In this document: piece by piece, positions 19,271 through 30,383 of the stretch
How the letters are laid out: every line of letters starts with the position of its first letter
Position numbering within the stretch: position 1 is the first letter of the stretch
From: Medicago truncatula
Lineage: Eukaryota > Streptophyta > Magnoliopsida > Fabales > Fabaceae
Reading direction: 5' to 3'
Assembly: GCF_003473485.1 (NCBI RefSeq)
Contig: NC_053042.1
Location: 39,522,762 to 39,586,761 of the forward strand
DNA: 64,000 nt
Notes under the pieces: model-generated
Told to the model about the DNA's origin: nothing
The model's database searches: none
Seen by the model: the letters and a program-made list of their open reading frames with translations, nothing else
Translations under genes and position numbers: made by a program

Positions 19271-19896
19271 TTATATCACTATTATAAACAAACAATAATT
19301 TTTTTTAAGATTAATTGAACAACTGATGGATCTAAGCCATAGTAATCCAGATATTATGAGATAATTGACAAACTTCAAAAATTATTTTTTTTGTCTATAA
19401 CAATGATTCGAAGGTGTAGGTTGGAGAGTAAAGAGGGCCAAATTCATCCAAAGGTAAAACTGGTTGTGTATAAGTACTGGAGCGAATCTGTTGCACTTGC
19501 ACGCGTAACTTGTGTTGCCCACTAGTACATAACCGTCTTTCAAAATCTCCAAAAACCCACTCAATCAATAAGGTTAAACATTTACCTGTTAGGGGTAATT
19601 TAGGAATCTAACTACTTATAAACCCTGTGAGTTCTAAATTCTCAAAGCAGAACAACGCAGCCGTCTTCTGCGTCAAGCCTCCGTCAAAACCTCCTCTTCC
19701 GATCATCACACGGTGGTTTCCGGTATACTCAACTCCTCTTTCTCCATTTTCCGTTTATTGAACACGAACACTCTTCTGCCAATAACTAATATCACATTCA
19801 ACTTTCGCAACATTGTTTTGTTATTCCATTAATTCAATTGATATCTAATTTAGAATTCGTTATTTATTTTTAGTTTAAGATCGCCATTGGATTATT
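19271..19896. other. spacer and 5' leader of the RPC4 gene
   Basis: The 3' part (about 19640-19896) is likely 5' untranslated sequence of the downstream gene. It is C/T-rich with tcttctgcgtcaagcc, and a possible leader intron starts at gtatac near 19722 and ends at tttag near 19874. No coding gene is seen. Confidence 0.5.
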
Positions 19897-22800
19897 ATGG
19901 ATTTGAATAACGATTCAAAGCCTCCACAACGAAGAAAGGTTTGTTTTCATTTCAATCTGTTCTATTCTTTATTGTTTCAAATTTTCAATTTTTGTTGGTG
20001 AATTACATTAGTTTTTTTTTTTTTTACAGTTAAAATTTCAACCTAAAGCTCCACCTCGTAGAGTGCCAAAGGTAGAAGTTAAAAGGTATGTATCAATAGT
20101 TTTCTGTTATCAATTGCGAATAGTAGAAAATAGTGGTTTGTTCTAATTCCGCTACGCAACATTGCTACAGAGCATTCACCTAGTTTATAATATTTTGTAC
20201 TAAATAGCATAGTGCGGAATTATAACAATTTGTTCAAATTCCGCACTGCAGCCTATAGCGTTGGTATTTAACCACATTGATTATCTGGCTTAATTTGATG
20301 CTACTCTAATTTGTTTTGTTCTGTTTCTGCAGTGAAGTGATTGAGGAGGATAATAAAGATGTTTCAAAAGTGACTATGGATCTCCTTCAACGTCACAATG
20401 TATATGTTATTTCGGTTTGGTTGATTGATTGATAATCCCTTGTTCTAGTTTTGTGATTTTAATTTAATTTTGTTATGTTGAAATTATATTTATTATATTT
20501 TTGTAGGAGAATGCGATGAATAGGAGGATGAAGCATGAGAAAAAAGGTATTGTATGTTGGTGCTTTTGGTATTGAAATTGTAATGACCAACTTTATGTGA
20601 CTTTTAAATCGGAACCGTTGATTTTCTGTTTCCAAAAAACCTTACTTTTTTCATAAATCTTGAAATAGTGAAGTTAGATAGAGATGTTTCAATCAGTAAT
20701 GAAATTGAATTTACTGATAAATAATCAGAAAAAAGAACCATCTTTAAAATGACCAATTTTGCTACTACTTTAGATTTGTATGTGATTAAGTTTTCCTAAT
20801 GGAGATGAGCAATTGAGGAACATTTTCTAAGAACAGGTTACATACCGAGCAAAACAACTTGAGAATGAAAATAATCTCTGTGTAAATAGTTTTGGCTTTA
20901 ACATTTTAAGTGAACGTGTCACATCTTACTTGTTTCTTGGAGAGTTAACATTTTCTTCTCTGGATGTTTGTTCCATTCCTATGAATGCTTGATCGACCAA
21001 ATATAATAGTGAAGCTCTACAATTTGATTGCTTGCAATCTAGTCTGCTTTTGCAGAGATCTAAGGATCATCCCCTTTTTGCTAAAGCAGGAGTAGAGTCA
21101 ACATTTTAGCTTTCTAAAATTGTTTCCCCTATTTTATGGTTTGCAGTGTTACCTTCACAAATTGCTTTTGGTGCTGGAGGCCAATCAACTTATCTCAAAT
21201 CATATGGTACCAAAGGTGGGAGCAAGAGTGAAAATTCAGCATTCTATGGTATGTCTCCATCAAGGCATTTTCATTTAATAAATTACCAAAATAATTTACT
21301 CTCGCTGCATGATCCTTCCTTTTTTTAACCACATTTAGTCTATGCTTTACCACAGGCGTGACTGAGAAAGAATACAAAGAACCATGGGTAACAATATATG
21401 CTGTTTTATTCATTTACTATTACTGTTTCTGTCTGTATCCTATTTGTGTGTAACTGCAAGTGTAATCGTTAATGCTTGTTTCATGCTGAAATATTGACTG
21501 CTGCTTCAGGAACTTGACACTGAATATCCAATAGTTCATCCCTTGAGGAAACCGTATTCAGGCAACCCAGGTAAATTCCAGGAATCCTCTTTGATATAAA
21601 GCAAAAGAGGAAATAAAATTAGTAAATTAAATTAGATGGAATTTCAATGTCACCAGAGTTGAGCAATCCCAATCAGTCAATTTGGTAACTAAGTTTGCTC
21701 TGCCTTTTTACAGAATTATGAGATTTTAGATTTACAGTTACATTTATACAATATCAACTTTCCACTCGAGTTAGTTAGGTTAAAAACAAAACACACTTTG
21801 TATTATGCTATGTTGCTAAGTCAAGTTGCTTTAACTTCACATATTGTTATGATAGAAAAACTTGATGAGAAGGAATTTGGGGAGACTGCAGAATCCAGAA
21901 CTTATGATGAAAGCGCAGCAAGTTCAGCAGTGGAGCTTGACCTTTTGGTGACTAAACCGAACTTTTGGAAATCAATTTTATGGAGTTCAACTTGTTTCAA
22001 ATTATTATATTAATGTTTTGAGCAAATTGTTGGCAGGAGGAAAACCCAGAGGCAAGTGCGTTCTTCATGAAATTACCACCAGTTATTCCTATGATTAAAA
22101 AACCAGATGCTGATGGTAAAGATAAGCGCCCTGGAGGTTATAGAGGTGCGGCGAAGCTCTGCAGGTTGAACGACTTGCCACCTGGCTTAATTGGCAAAAT
22201 GCTTGTGTACAAGAGTGGTAAAGTTAAGCTGAAGCTTGGCAACACCCTTTATGATGTAAGTACCACATTCATAAGATAAATTACAACATGCAAATCTGAT
22301 CATTATTTAGTCAGTTCTTATTTTTTATATACTCAATAATCAACACTATGAAATGTCTTAGATACCTATGTTTCATCGAGAAAATAAGGGCATGAACAAA
22401 CAAAATTGTTTTCACCCTTTCCTAAACAAATATTTGGATACAGAAAACAAAATGAAAACAAGGCGACAACTGTGAAATTAAAAGTTAAAACACAGAATGG
22501 AAACAAAAAAATGTTTTCTCAAATAAAGAAATTCCTAAAATTGAGAAATTGTCATAAGTTCTTAAGCAAAAGTATGTGAGATGCCTAGAGGCTTAGATGT
22601 CTAGAGATAATCTACTCAAAATCTCAAATGTGATACAAGCAATTTACTTCAAACTTAGATAATATTACATGGAGGAATTGACTCTAATTATATACTAATC
22701 ATAGAGGTCAATTTTTAGCTTAAAAACAGTTGAATTAGTACTGGAAATAAATGATATGTAATGGAAATAAAACTTATTAAATGGAAGTTGGTCAAAAATA

Positions 22801-23123
22801 GTGACTTGTGGTCAAATGATGGATGATGCAATAGAGAGGTGGAATGGGTAGGCTAGGCTATTCATGGTGTTCTGCAAATGTTATTTTTGTTAATGCATTG
22901 CTTGACTATGGCTATGATAATGCTCTGTTTAAGCTAAATTTTTGTTATTTTTTTAAAATGGTTGCAGGTTTCCTCGGGTATGAATTGTATATTTGCTCAA
23001 GAGTTTGCTGCTATCAATACTGCTCAAAAGTTTTGTTCTGCACTTGGGGAGATCAACAAGTTTGCTACTGTAACCCCGGACATAGATGCCGCACTTGATT
23101 GTTTAAGTGATTTAAATTTATAA
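19897..23123 (+). CDS. RPC4: DNA-directed RNA polymerase III subunit RPC4 (10 exons)
   Basis: Exons: 19897-19938, 20030-20085, 20333-20399, 20507-20546, 21147-21248, 21356-21387, 21510-21570, 21856-21947, 22037-22255, 22968-23123. All junctions are GT-AG and phases agree, giving 288 residues. The product is the Pol III-specific RPC4/RPC53 subunit, part of the TFIIF-like RPC4-RPC5 pair that helps initiation, termination and reinitiation on tRNA and 5S genes in the nucleus. Evidence is the N-terminal LKFQPKAPPRRVPK segment and the C-terminal Rpc4 domain with LPPGLIGKM, KSGKVKLKLG and DVSSGMNCIFAQEF. Family function is established knowledge. The exon 8 acceptor (tatgatag) is weak and is the least certain boundary. 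Confidence 0.92.
22256..22967 (+). other. last intron of RPC4
   Basis: A 712-base intron separates the two halves of the conserved Rpc4 domain. It is AT-rich, with nothing recognisable as a gene or intact repeat. Confidence 0.8.
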
Positions 23124-23690
23124 TAGTTTTCTTTACATTCATGAAATTGTTGAAGATAGATATCTTGATAAATAGAGAAAGAAGGAAAATAGAAATAATT
23201 CTGTTTTATTCATTTATTGAAGATCGGCAAAGATGACAATTTTTTGCAAAAGATAATTGCTATTTACTCGAGCGAAAGAAAATAGAAATGTTTCGAATTT
23301 TTTTTTTCTTTTCTTTCTCACTATTTGATAGTTCCTATTTCTTCATATTAACTCAGCAAAAAATTTCTGGTCAAATAGCCAAAACAATTTATTCAATTAA
23401 AAACGATTTCGTGGAACAATGAAGCTCCTTTAATAGGATAGTTTCATCGTGAATTTATTGTGTTTTTGCTTGGATTGGATCCTCTCATGTTTATATACAA
23501 GTATTTATAATTGCAACTCTTGTATGGACTATGGAGTATTTGAGTTTGTCGGATCTATTTGGGATAGTGAGTGAAATATGGCTAGTATGTCTTCACTATA
23601 CTATGAGCAAAAGATATTAAACCAGGTAATTTATTCTAATTTGTGGTGTTCCCATATTTGATCATTCACCACGTGTGCAAAATTTCCAAT
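23124..23690. other. RPC4 downstream region
   Basis: Probable 3' untranslated region followed by AT-rich spacer. No gene is seen. Confidence 0.6.
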
Positions 23691-23694
23691 TTTG

Positions 23695-24005
23695 GTATTA
23701 GAGTTATAACGGATAACATGTTTGAGATTCCATTATATGATGGAAAAATGAATTTTGTGAAGGCATAGTAAATTTGCAACAAGTTCTTGATCAAACTTTA
23801 AAGGATGAGAAAGGCTATCATACGTGCAAGTGATTGGAGTAGATGTTTGAAAGCATCGGTGTGCCCAGTAATACATCCCAAACATTTAGTACATGAACTA
23901 TTTGATGGGGGATAATACAATGGTTGACGAGGACTTGACATTGTTGTTAGCTTCACTATCAAGATCCTACAAACCCGGTTCCATGCTACTTGTATGGTGA
24001 ATGAA
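23695..24005 (+). pseudogene. decayed Ty1/copia gag fragment
   Basis: The plus-strand sequence translates in broken frames to copia Gag hallmarks. These include FEIPLYDGKMNF near 23730, LQQVLDQTLKDEK near 23785, and EDLTLLLASLSRSYKP-like residues near 23930-23985, followed by a CYLYG-like end. Frameshifts and stops are frequent and no LTRs are visible, so this is an isolated relic. Confidence 0.6.
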
Positions 24006-24195
24006 TGATATTAATGTTGGAATAGATCATTGAATTGTATAAGAGAAACCGGAGAATGAAAAGATATAAAAATAAAAATTTCAATGGCCAAGATCATATA
24101 CTATTTATGGAAGAGTCAACGTAATAGAAGAGTCAACTAAATAGACATGATAAATTGAAAGGAATATAAAAATTGCAAAAAAAAAAAAAAAAAAC

Positions 24196-24804
24196 GTAAC
24201 GAGAATGGCAACGGGTGCCCTATTAGTAGGATCCTACATTGCCCTTCCCCATATCCGCACCGCATTTGTAAAAAATACACATACCAGTATCTTTGTGGGT
24301 AACAACTTTAGTGTCCTTCCCCCATACCTTATGGGTACCTAAGTGTTTATACATGCACCCATTACCCCGCACGTTAACTATGAAATACAATAAAAACATC
24401 ACAATTGAAATAAAACTATGATCCAATTTTTTTTAAAATTAACTTATTAAATAGTACGAACCGTAATATTTAGTCACATTAAAATATCCAAAAATATTCC
24501 TAAAAAATTGTACACCGACATGATGGAGCTGATATTGTATTAAGTAGTTTTTTGGTTTAGGTTTAAGCTTAAATAGTTAAACTAATTAATTATACAGAAA
24601 AAATAAATAAATAATTTATCATATTATATAAATATGTACATGCGGGGTTGGACAGTATAACACCCTTATCCGTGCCCATATCTATTTAAATTTGTGGGTA
24701 TTATCCGCACCCGTGTTCAGACCCATGAAAGCGGAGTTTTACTCTATCTATTGTGAATATTTTTTGCAGGCACCCATCATGTCTGGGTCCAATTGTTATC
24801 CCTA
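24196..24804. mobile_element. hAT-like non-autonomous element candidate
   Basis: The left end, gagaatggcaacggg, and the inverted right end, ccaattgttatcccta, both resemble the TAGGGATGGCAA terminus of a common plant hAT family. The interior is rich in GGGTA/TACCC words. The length (about 0.6 kb) matches the well-supported hAT MITE at 36433-37031. No exact 8-bp duplication was found, so the ends have decayed or are misplaced. Confidence 0.45.
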
Positions 24805-26150
24805 AAGACAAGGTAGCTGTTTTTTTTTTTTTTTTTTTAGAAGGATTCACTAGTTTACACAATCACATCGTTGGACATGAGAAACCAATGCCTATTCTCG
24901 CTATTAACTATTATTTCGTAGATTAGCAAGCGTGTGTTTTTTTTTATTTGGATCAAACCATTCATCTTTATTATTTAAAATTAATAATTTAAGAGTTATT
25001 GTTTTAACTTTTATTTCAAACCGTTTGTTAATTTACATCCGCTTTATTAATTTACCCTCACTTTATTATAAACACAAATTCAGCTGATAAGGAGAATGTA
25101 ACATTGGTTGATTCATAAACAAAAACAAAGAAGAAAAACATGTATACAATTATAAAATATGCACATTAATTTACATCTACATTGATCAAAATTGTCCTTG
25201 ATTACATAGTGACTTCAAATAATGAAAATGATTATTTTGGCCCAAATAGAGAGAAAGCAAGAAAAGAAGATAATATTTTATTGGGATGAATTTAATGATT
25301 TTAGTTTATTTTATGGATAGATGAATGATTAAAATAAGTTATTTGGATTAGAAAAAATAACTTGTTAAGAGATAAATAAAGACAAAATCACCAAATTCAA
25401 ATGCATAAGATTATATATAATCATACAATATGAGTATTTGTTCCAACTATATCACCCTTTGATGAATTGTGTGTAATTTATTGATAAAGAAAAATCTAAA
25501 TCTCATTTTCTTTTAACTTTATTCTTAAAATCAATTACCATTTTCATTTCAAAAACATCAAACTTCTCGATCTTCTTAATTCTAAAATCAAATCTTATTT
25601 ATCATAGGAGCAAATTATTTTCAATTTATCAAAATGTAATATATGTTACCTTAAAAAATTATATTGTATAAATATTAATTTTTTTGTATAGTCAATAAAA
25701 ATTGTCAATATCGTTGATAAGAAGTTGATTGATCCAAAATATTGTTTTGAAATTCTGTTGAACATCAAAATCTACTCTGATGTAAATTTCCAGAGTTGAA
25801 ATCATCTTGAATTTTTGTCTAAAAAAAAAAGCAAAAAGAAAAGGTAGATACTCTTCCCGGGCCACCAGACAGTGATTGATAAGTAAAGCGAGAATGTGAC
25901 TAACTGACGACGTCGACGCCATTTCTGTCCTAACTGTCCCTCCGCCATGTCCTTTTCTAGATCCAATCTCTCCTACTCTCTTCTTCTTCATTTTTAGCTA
26001 CACTTTTCTTCACATTTCACATCCATTCCAAAATCACCGAAACTTCCACTCTTCTTTCTTTTCTTTGTATCATTCTTCACCAACTTTACACTTTCATTTT
26101 TTCTTCTCCACTCCACTACAAACTTATATACTATACTACCATTTTCATTT
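24805..26150. other. AT-rich intergenic spacer and promoter region
   Basis: No gene is supported. The minus-strand ORF 25692-25991 has no family motif. The last 200 bases before 26178 are C/T-rich and probably the core promoter and 5' leader of the next gene. Confidence 0.6.
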
Positions 26151-26151
26151 C

Positions 26152-26177
26152 AGATTCAGATTCAGATTCAGATTCAG
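26152..26177 (+). repeat. (CAGATT)n hexamer repeat abutting the start codon
   Basis: Just over four copies of CAGATT run directly into the ATG of the ankyrin/GPCR-chaperone gene. They lie in its 5' leader and probably vary in length between accessions. Confidence 0.9.
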
Positions 26178-29100
26178 ATGGAAGATATATCCAAATACAA
26201 GCACAGTCCTGCACACGTGGCTGTCTTAAACCGCGACCACGCCTCCCTCCGTCGTCTCATCTCCACCATCCCCACCCTTCCTAAACCCGGCGAAGTTACC
26301 ACCGAATCCGAATCTCTCTCCGCCGAGATTCAAGCCGATCAAATCTCCTCCGTCATCGACCGCCGCGATGTTCCCGGTCGAGAAACTCCTCTCCATCTTA
26401 CCGTCCGTTTAAGGGATCCAATTGCCGCTGAGATTCTTATGTCCGCCGGCGCTGATTGGAGTCTTCAAAACGAACAAGGCTGGAGTTCTCTTCAAGAAGC
26501 GGTTTGTAATCGTGAAGAATCAATCGCGCTTGTTATCGCGCGATATTATCAACCTCTTGCTTGGTCGAAATGGTGCAGGAGATTGCCACGTGTTATAGGT
26601 TCTGCTTCACGGATTCGTGATTTTTATATGGAGATTTCTTTCCATTTTGAGAGTTCTGTTATTCCTTTTATAGGTAGAATTGCTCCTTCTGATACTTACC
26701 GTATTTGGAAACGTGGTGCAAATCTTCGCGCTGATATGACTTTAGCTGGTTTCGATGGGTTTCGAATTCAGCGTTCCGATCAGAGTTTTTTGTTTCTCGG
26801 CGAGGGTTATGCTTCGGAGGATGGTAATGTGAGTTTACCGCGTGGTTCTTTGATTGCTCTTGCTCATAAGGAGAAGGAAATTACGAATGCTTTGGAAGGA
26901 GCTGGTACACAGCCGACGGAAAGTGAAATTGCGAATGAAGTTTCGATGATGTTTCAGACGAATATGTATCGGCCAGGGATTGATGTTACTCAGGCTGAGC
27001 TTGTTCCGAATTTGAATTGGAGGCGTCAGGAGAAGACGGAAGTTGTTGGGGATTGGAAGGCGAAGGTTTATGATATGCTCAATGTTATGGTGAGTGTGAA
27101 ATCGAGACGGGTTCCTGGTGCTTTGAATGATGAAGAGGTTTTTGCGAATGGAGAGGATTATGATGATGTGTTGACTGCTGAGGAGAGAGTTCAATTGGAT
27201 TCGGCATTGAGGATGGGGAACTCAGACGGTGTTTGTCAGGACGAGGAACCTGGAGCAGGAGGAGGAGGATTTGATGGTCGCGGAAATTTGTATGAAAATT
27301 GTGAAGTTAACGGCGTGGTTAAAGAGAAGAAGGGTTGGTTTGGATGGAACAAAAATCCAAACCAGAGATCGAGCGATCAGCAAAAGCTACAGCCTGAGTT
27401 TCCGAATGATGATCATGGGGAAATGAAATCAAAGAAAGGAAAGGATCAAAACTTGAAAAAGAAAAAGAAGAAAGGAGCGAGTAACGAGTCTAAGAGTGAG
27501 AGTGAGTTCAAAAAGGGTGTAAGACCTGTCTTGTGGTTGACACAAGACTTTCCTTTGAAAACAGATGAGCTTCTGCCCTTACTTGACATCTTAGCTAACA
27601 AGGTGAAGGCTATTAGGAGACTCAGAGAACTTCTGACAACTAAACTTCCTCCAGGAACCTTTCCTGTGAAGGTAACCGGAATTCTGTCATAAGCTTCATT
27701 TTTTTAATGCACAGCTGCATTGCACGCTTCTTGTTACATTGTGTTTGTATTACTTGTTTCTTATTTTCTGATAACACTAGTTAGATGTGACTCTGTTCAT
27801 ATATTTGTTACATACATTAGACACGGATGTTAACCTTTCATTGAGTAAGAAAGAATTCCCATAACAGAATAATGCTGAGTAACCAAAAGAATGAATATTG
27901 CAAAAGAAAATCTAGAATGCTTTATTTTACAGCAATAGGAAAAGAAAAATACAGAATATTCTCAAAGGAGCACTCTTCTTAAATCCTCCTCTGCTACATG
28001 CATTTATGTCATCTTGTCAAAGAAGAACCAACATCGGTGCATTTTGCATAGTTGAATCAATTACAAAATTTTCGAAGAACGAAAAAGTGATGACACTTGT
28101 ACTACATGAGGATGAAAATAGGACTTTATTCTATTAATTTTTGCAATTTTTTTGCAGTTTGTCTCTCACCTTCCTTGAAAGTTCTTTATTTCTTATTGGT
28201 TGGTTGGGGGGTTGTGTTTTCTACCTTCCATTGATAGTGTATGAGTGACAAATTCTATCTCTATTGTCATTAGTGGGTGCAAATCAATTTATTTGATTAC
28301 ACCAGTCTAGTTCCAAATATTGATGGTTTTCAATGGGGAGATACTATCACCATTCTATTTAAAACACGTGACTCGAGCTTCTTAGCATCATTATTTAAGA
28401 TATATATGGTTCCTAGTTTGTTTCTACCTTTGAATCTTTGTCCTAATTGAACACTTGTATGGAATCATGTTAAAAAGAATGAGACCCGTTACCCTTTAGG
28501 CTGACACATGAAGTTGCCCTTTTGTAGCTTAAAATCTGAAGATATAGCTTTTCATCATCTATGCTGAACAAGAAATTGCAAAGCAACTTCAATATGTTGG
28601 CCAAGCGTCATCCAAATTGTAGTGGTGCCTTTTCTATTTTTCATTATAGATTTCGCTCCTAGATATGAAAACTCTAGCACTCCAAGAGTAAAGTCCCGGT
28701 GGCGTTCTAAATCTAATGGACATCAATATACAAAACAACACTTCTTTCTAAGTATAATTCTTTTACTTGCATTATGGAAAGGCTGCCAAAATCCGCTGTC
28801 TTATCCTTTTTGAACATTTTAGAGATACTTTCAAACAAGTCAGATGCATATAGGATGTATTTTCATATGCTGGTTACTTTTTTTTGTTGCACAAACTGTA
28901 TTGTATAATGAAATTAATATTTGATACAACTAATTAATTTATCATACTACTGTGCTTATTGATTTCCTATCGTGCTCTTGTAAAATGTTGTCAGTATTTC
29001 CATGGTGCGGCATTGTTTCTCAGGCCTCTGGTTATGCTATTGCTGTGCAGGTAGCTATTCCTATAGTCCCTACTATAAGGGTAATTGTCACTTTTACAAA

Positions 29101-29452
29101 ATTTGAGGAGCTTCAGACACCGGAGGAGTTTTCAACTCCACTCTCTAGCCCTGTCAGTTTCCAGGATGCCAAATACAAGGAATCAGAAGGGTCGACATCG
29201 TGGGTTTCATGGATGAAAGGAAGTCGTGGTATGCCATCTAGTGACTCTGATAGTCATATTCACAGTCACAGATATAAGGATGAAGTAGACCCTTTCATTA
29301 TTCCTTCAGACTACAAATGGGTGGATGCAAATGAGAGGAAACGCCGTATGAAGGCAAAAAGAGCCAAAATTAAGAAAAATAAGAAGCAGACTGTTGCTAA
29401 AGGAAGAGATGGAGCGCATCAGGGGAGTGATGATTTCGGAGAATTATACTAA
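26178..29452 (+). CDS. ankyrin-repeat protein with GPCR-chaperone domain (ANKRD13-like, 2 exons)
   Basis: Exons are 26178-27671 and 29051-29452, GT-AG and phase 0, giving 631 residues. N-terminal ankyrin repeats (about residues 8-120) show SPAHVAVLNRDHASLRRLI and TPLHLTVRLRDPIAAEILMSAG. The large GPCR-chaperone region follows, with WKRGANLRADMTLAGFDGFR, FLFLGEG, a variable acidic/basic linker (residues about 350-450), FPLKTDELLPLLDILANK and LPPGTFPVKVAIPIVPTIRV, which spans the splice junction. The C-terminus is very basic (ERKRRMKAKRAKIKKNKK). Animal ANKRD13 proteins bind ubiquitinated membrane cargo; the plant role is unknown. The GC-rich first exon contrasts with the AT-rich surroundings. 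Retaining the intron would end the protein six residues after residue 498. Confidence 0.92.
27672..29050 (+). other. intron of the ANKRD13-like gene
   Basis: A single 1379-base intron with donor AAG|gtaacc and acceptor gtgcag|gtagct. It is AT-rich. Open frames inside it (28622-28813) show no recognisable product. Confidence 0.85.
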
Positions 29453-30383
29453 TAGTGTTGTGATATATCTTTAATGACTACTTTGAGAATGGTTGCCAAA
29501 GAGAAAATGTAAAGAGTATGTGTGCAGCTGACTATACTTTTCACATTGGATGGTCTTGCCAAGAATTTACCGGAAACTTTTCGCGTGATCCTTATTATTC
29601 AACAAAAGGATGCCTTTACGTTTTTTTCCCATTTGCGATAATGGATCATGAAGAGAGCTTTCATCATCTGAAAATTGTTGTATTGTAATGTGAAGTGAAA
29701 ATGAAGAGAGTATAGCCTTTCAATTAGTTGGCTACCTGGCTTCATTCTAACTTTCTCCAAGATACCAATATTTGTATCTACATCTACATCAATGGTTATT
29801 GATCTCGCATTTCTGTGAGTGGTATCTCGGTCAGTATACATTGTTTACCATCAAGTTTAGGCTATTTTTCAAATTGACTTTGACACAGTAAAATTTATTG
29901 ATTTTTGTAACTCTTTTCATTTTGATAGTTTGAATCTTCTTTGTTGATTTTTATGCTCACCAAGGTGGATTATTGAATTTTCTTTACATTTTATAAATTC
30001 TTATCTAAAGAAATCATTCAATAGTTTTGATAGACTATTTATTGGTTTAATCATAGATAGGGAGGAGAGAGATTCTTATAGAGGGGAGGGGGAAGCATAT
30101 GATTTTAGTTATAGATATATTGTGTTGATTAGGATGAGAGGAGAAGGAAAATTAATTTTATAGCATTTATGCTAAAAGATAAATTTAAATAAATTATAAA
30201 TCAGTCCTTTAAAATTTATGTAAGTGATGCACCTTAAACACATCCTAGTTAGGTATTTAGAATACCCATAATAACAAAATTCAAAGATTGAATAATTTCT
30301 CCCCGAGACAAGAACAGAAAAGGAATTAAGAAAAAATAACCATGGGCCCGTGGAACAAATAAAATCATCATATTTACAAGACA
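29453..30383. other. convergent intergenic region
   Basis: The 3' ends of the plus-strand ANKRD13-like gene and the minus-strand fucosyltransferase-like gene face each other. Only untranslated-looking, AT-rich sequence is seen. Confidence 0.7.
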
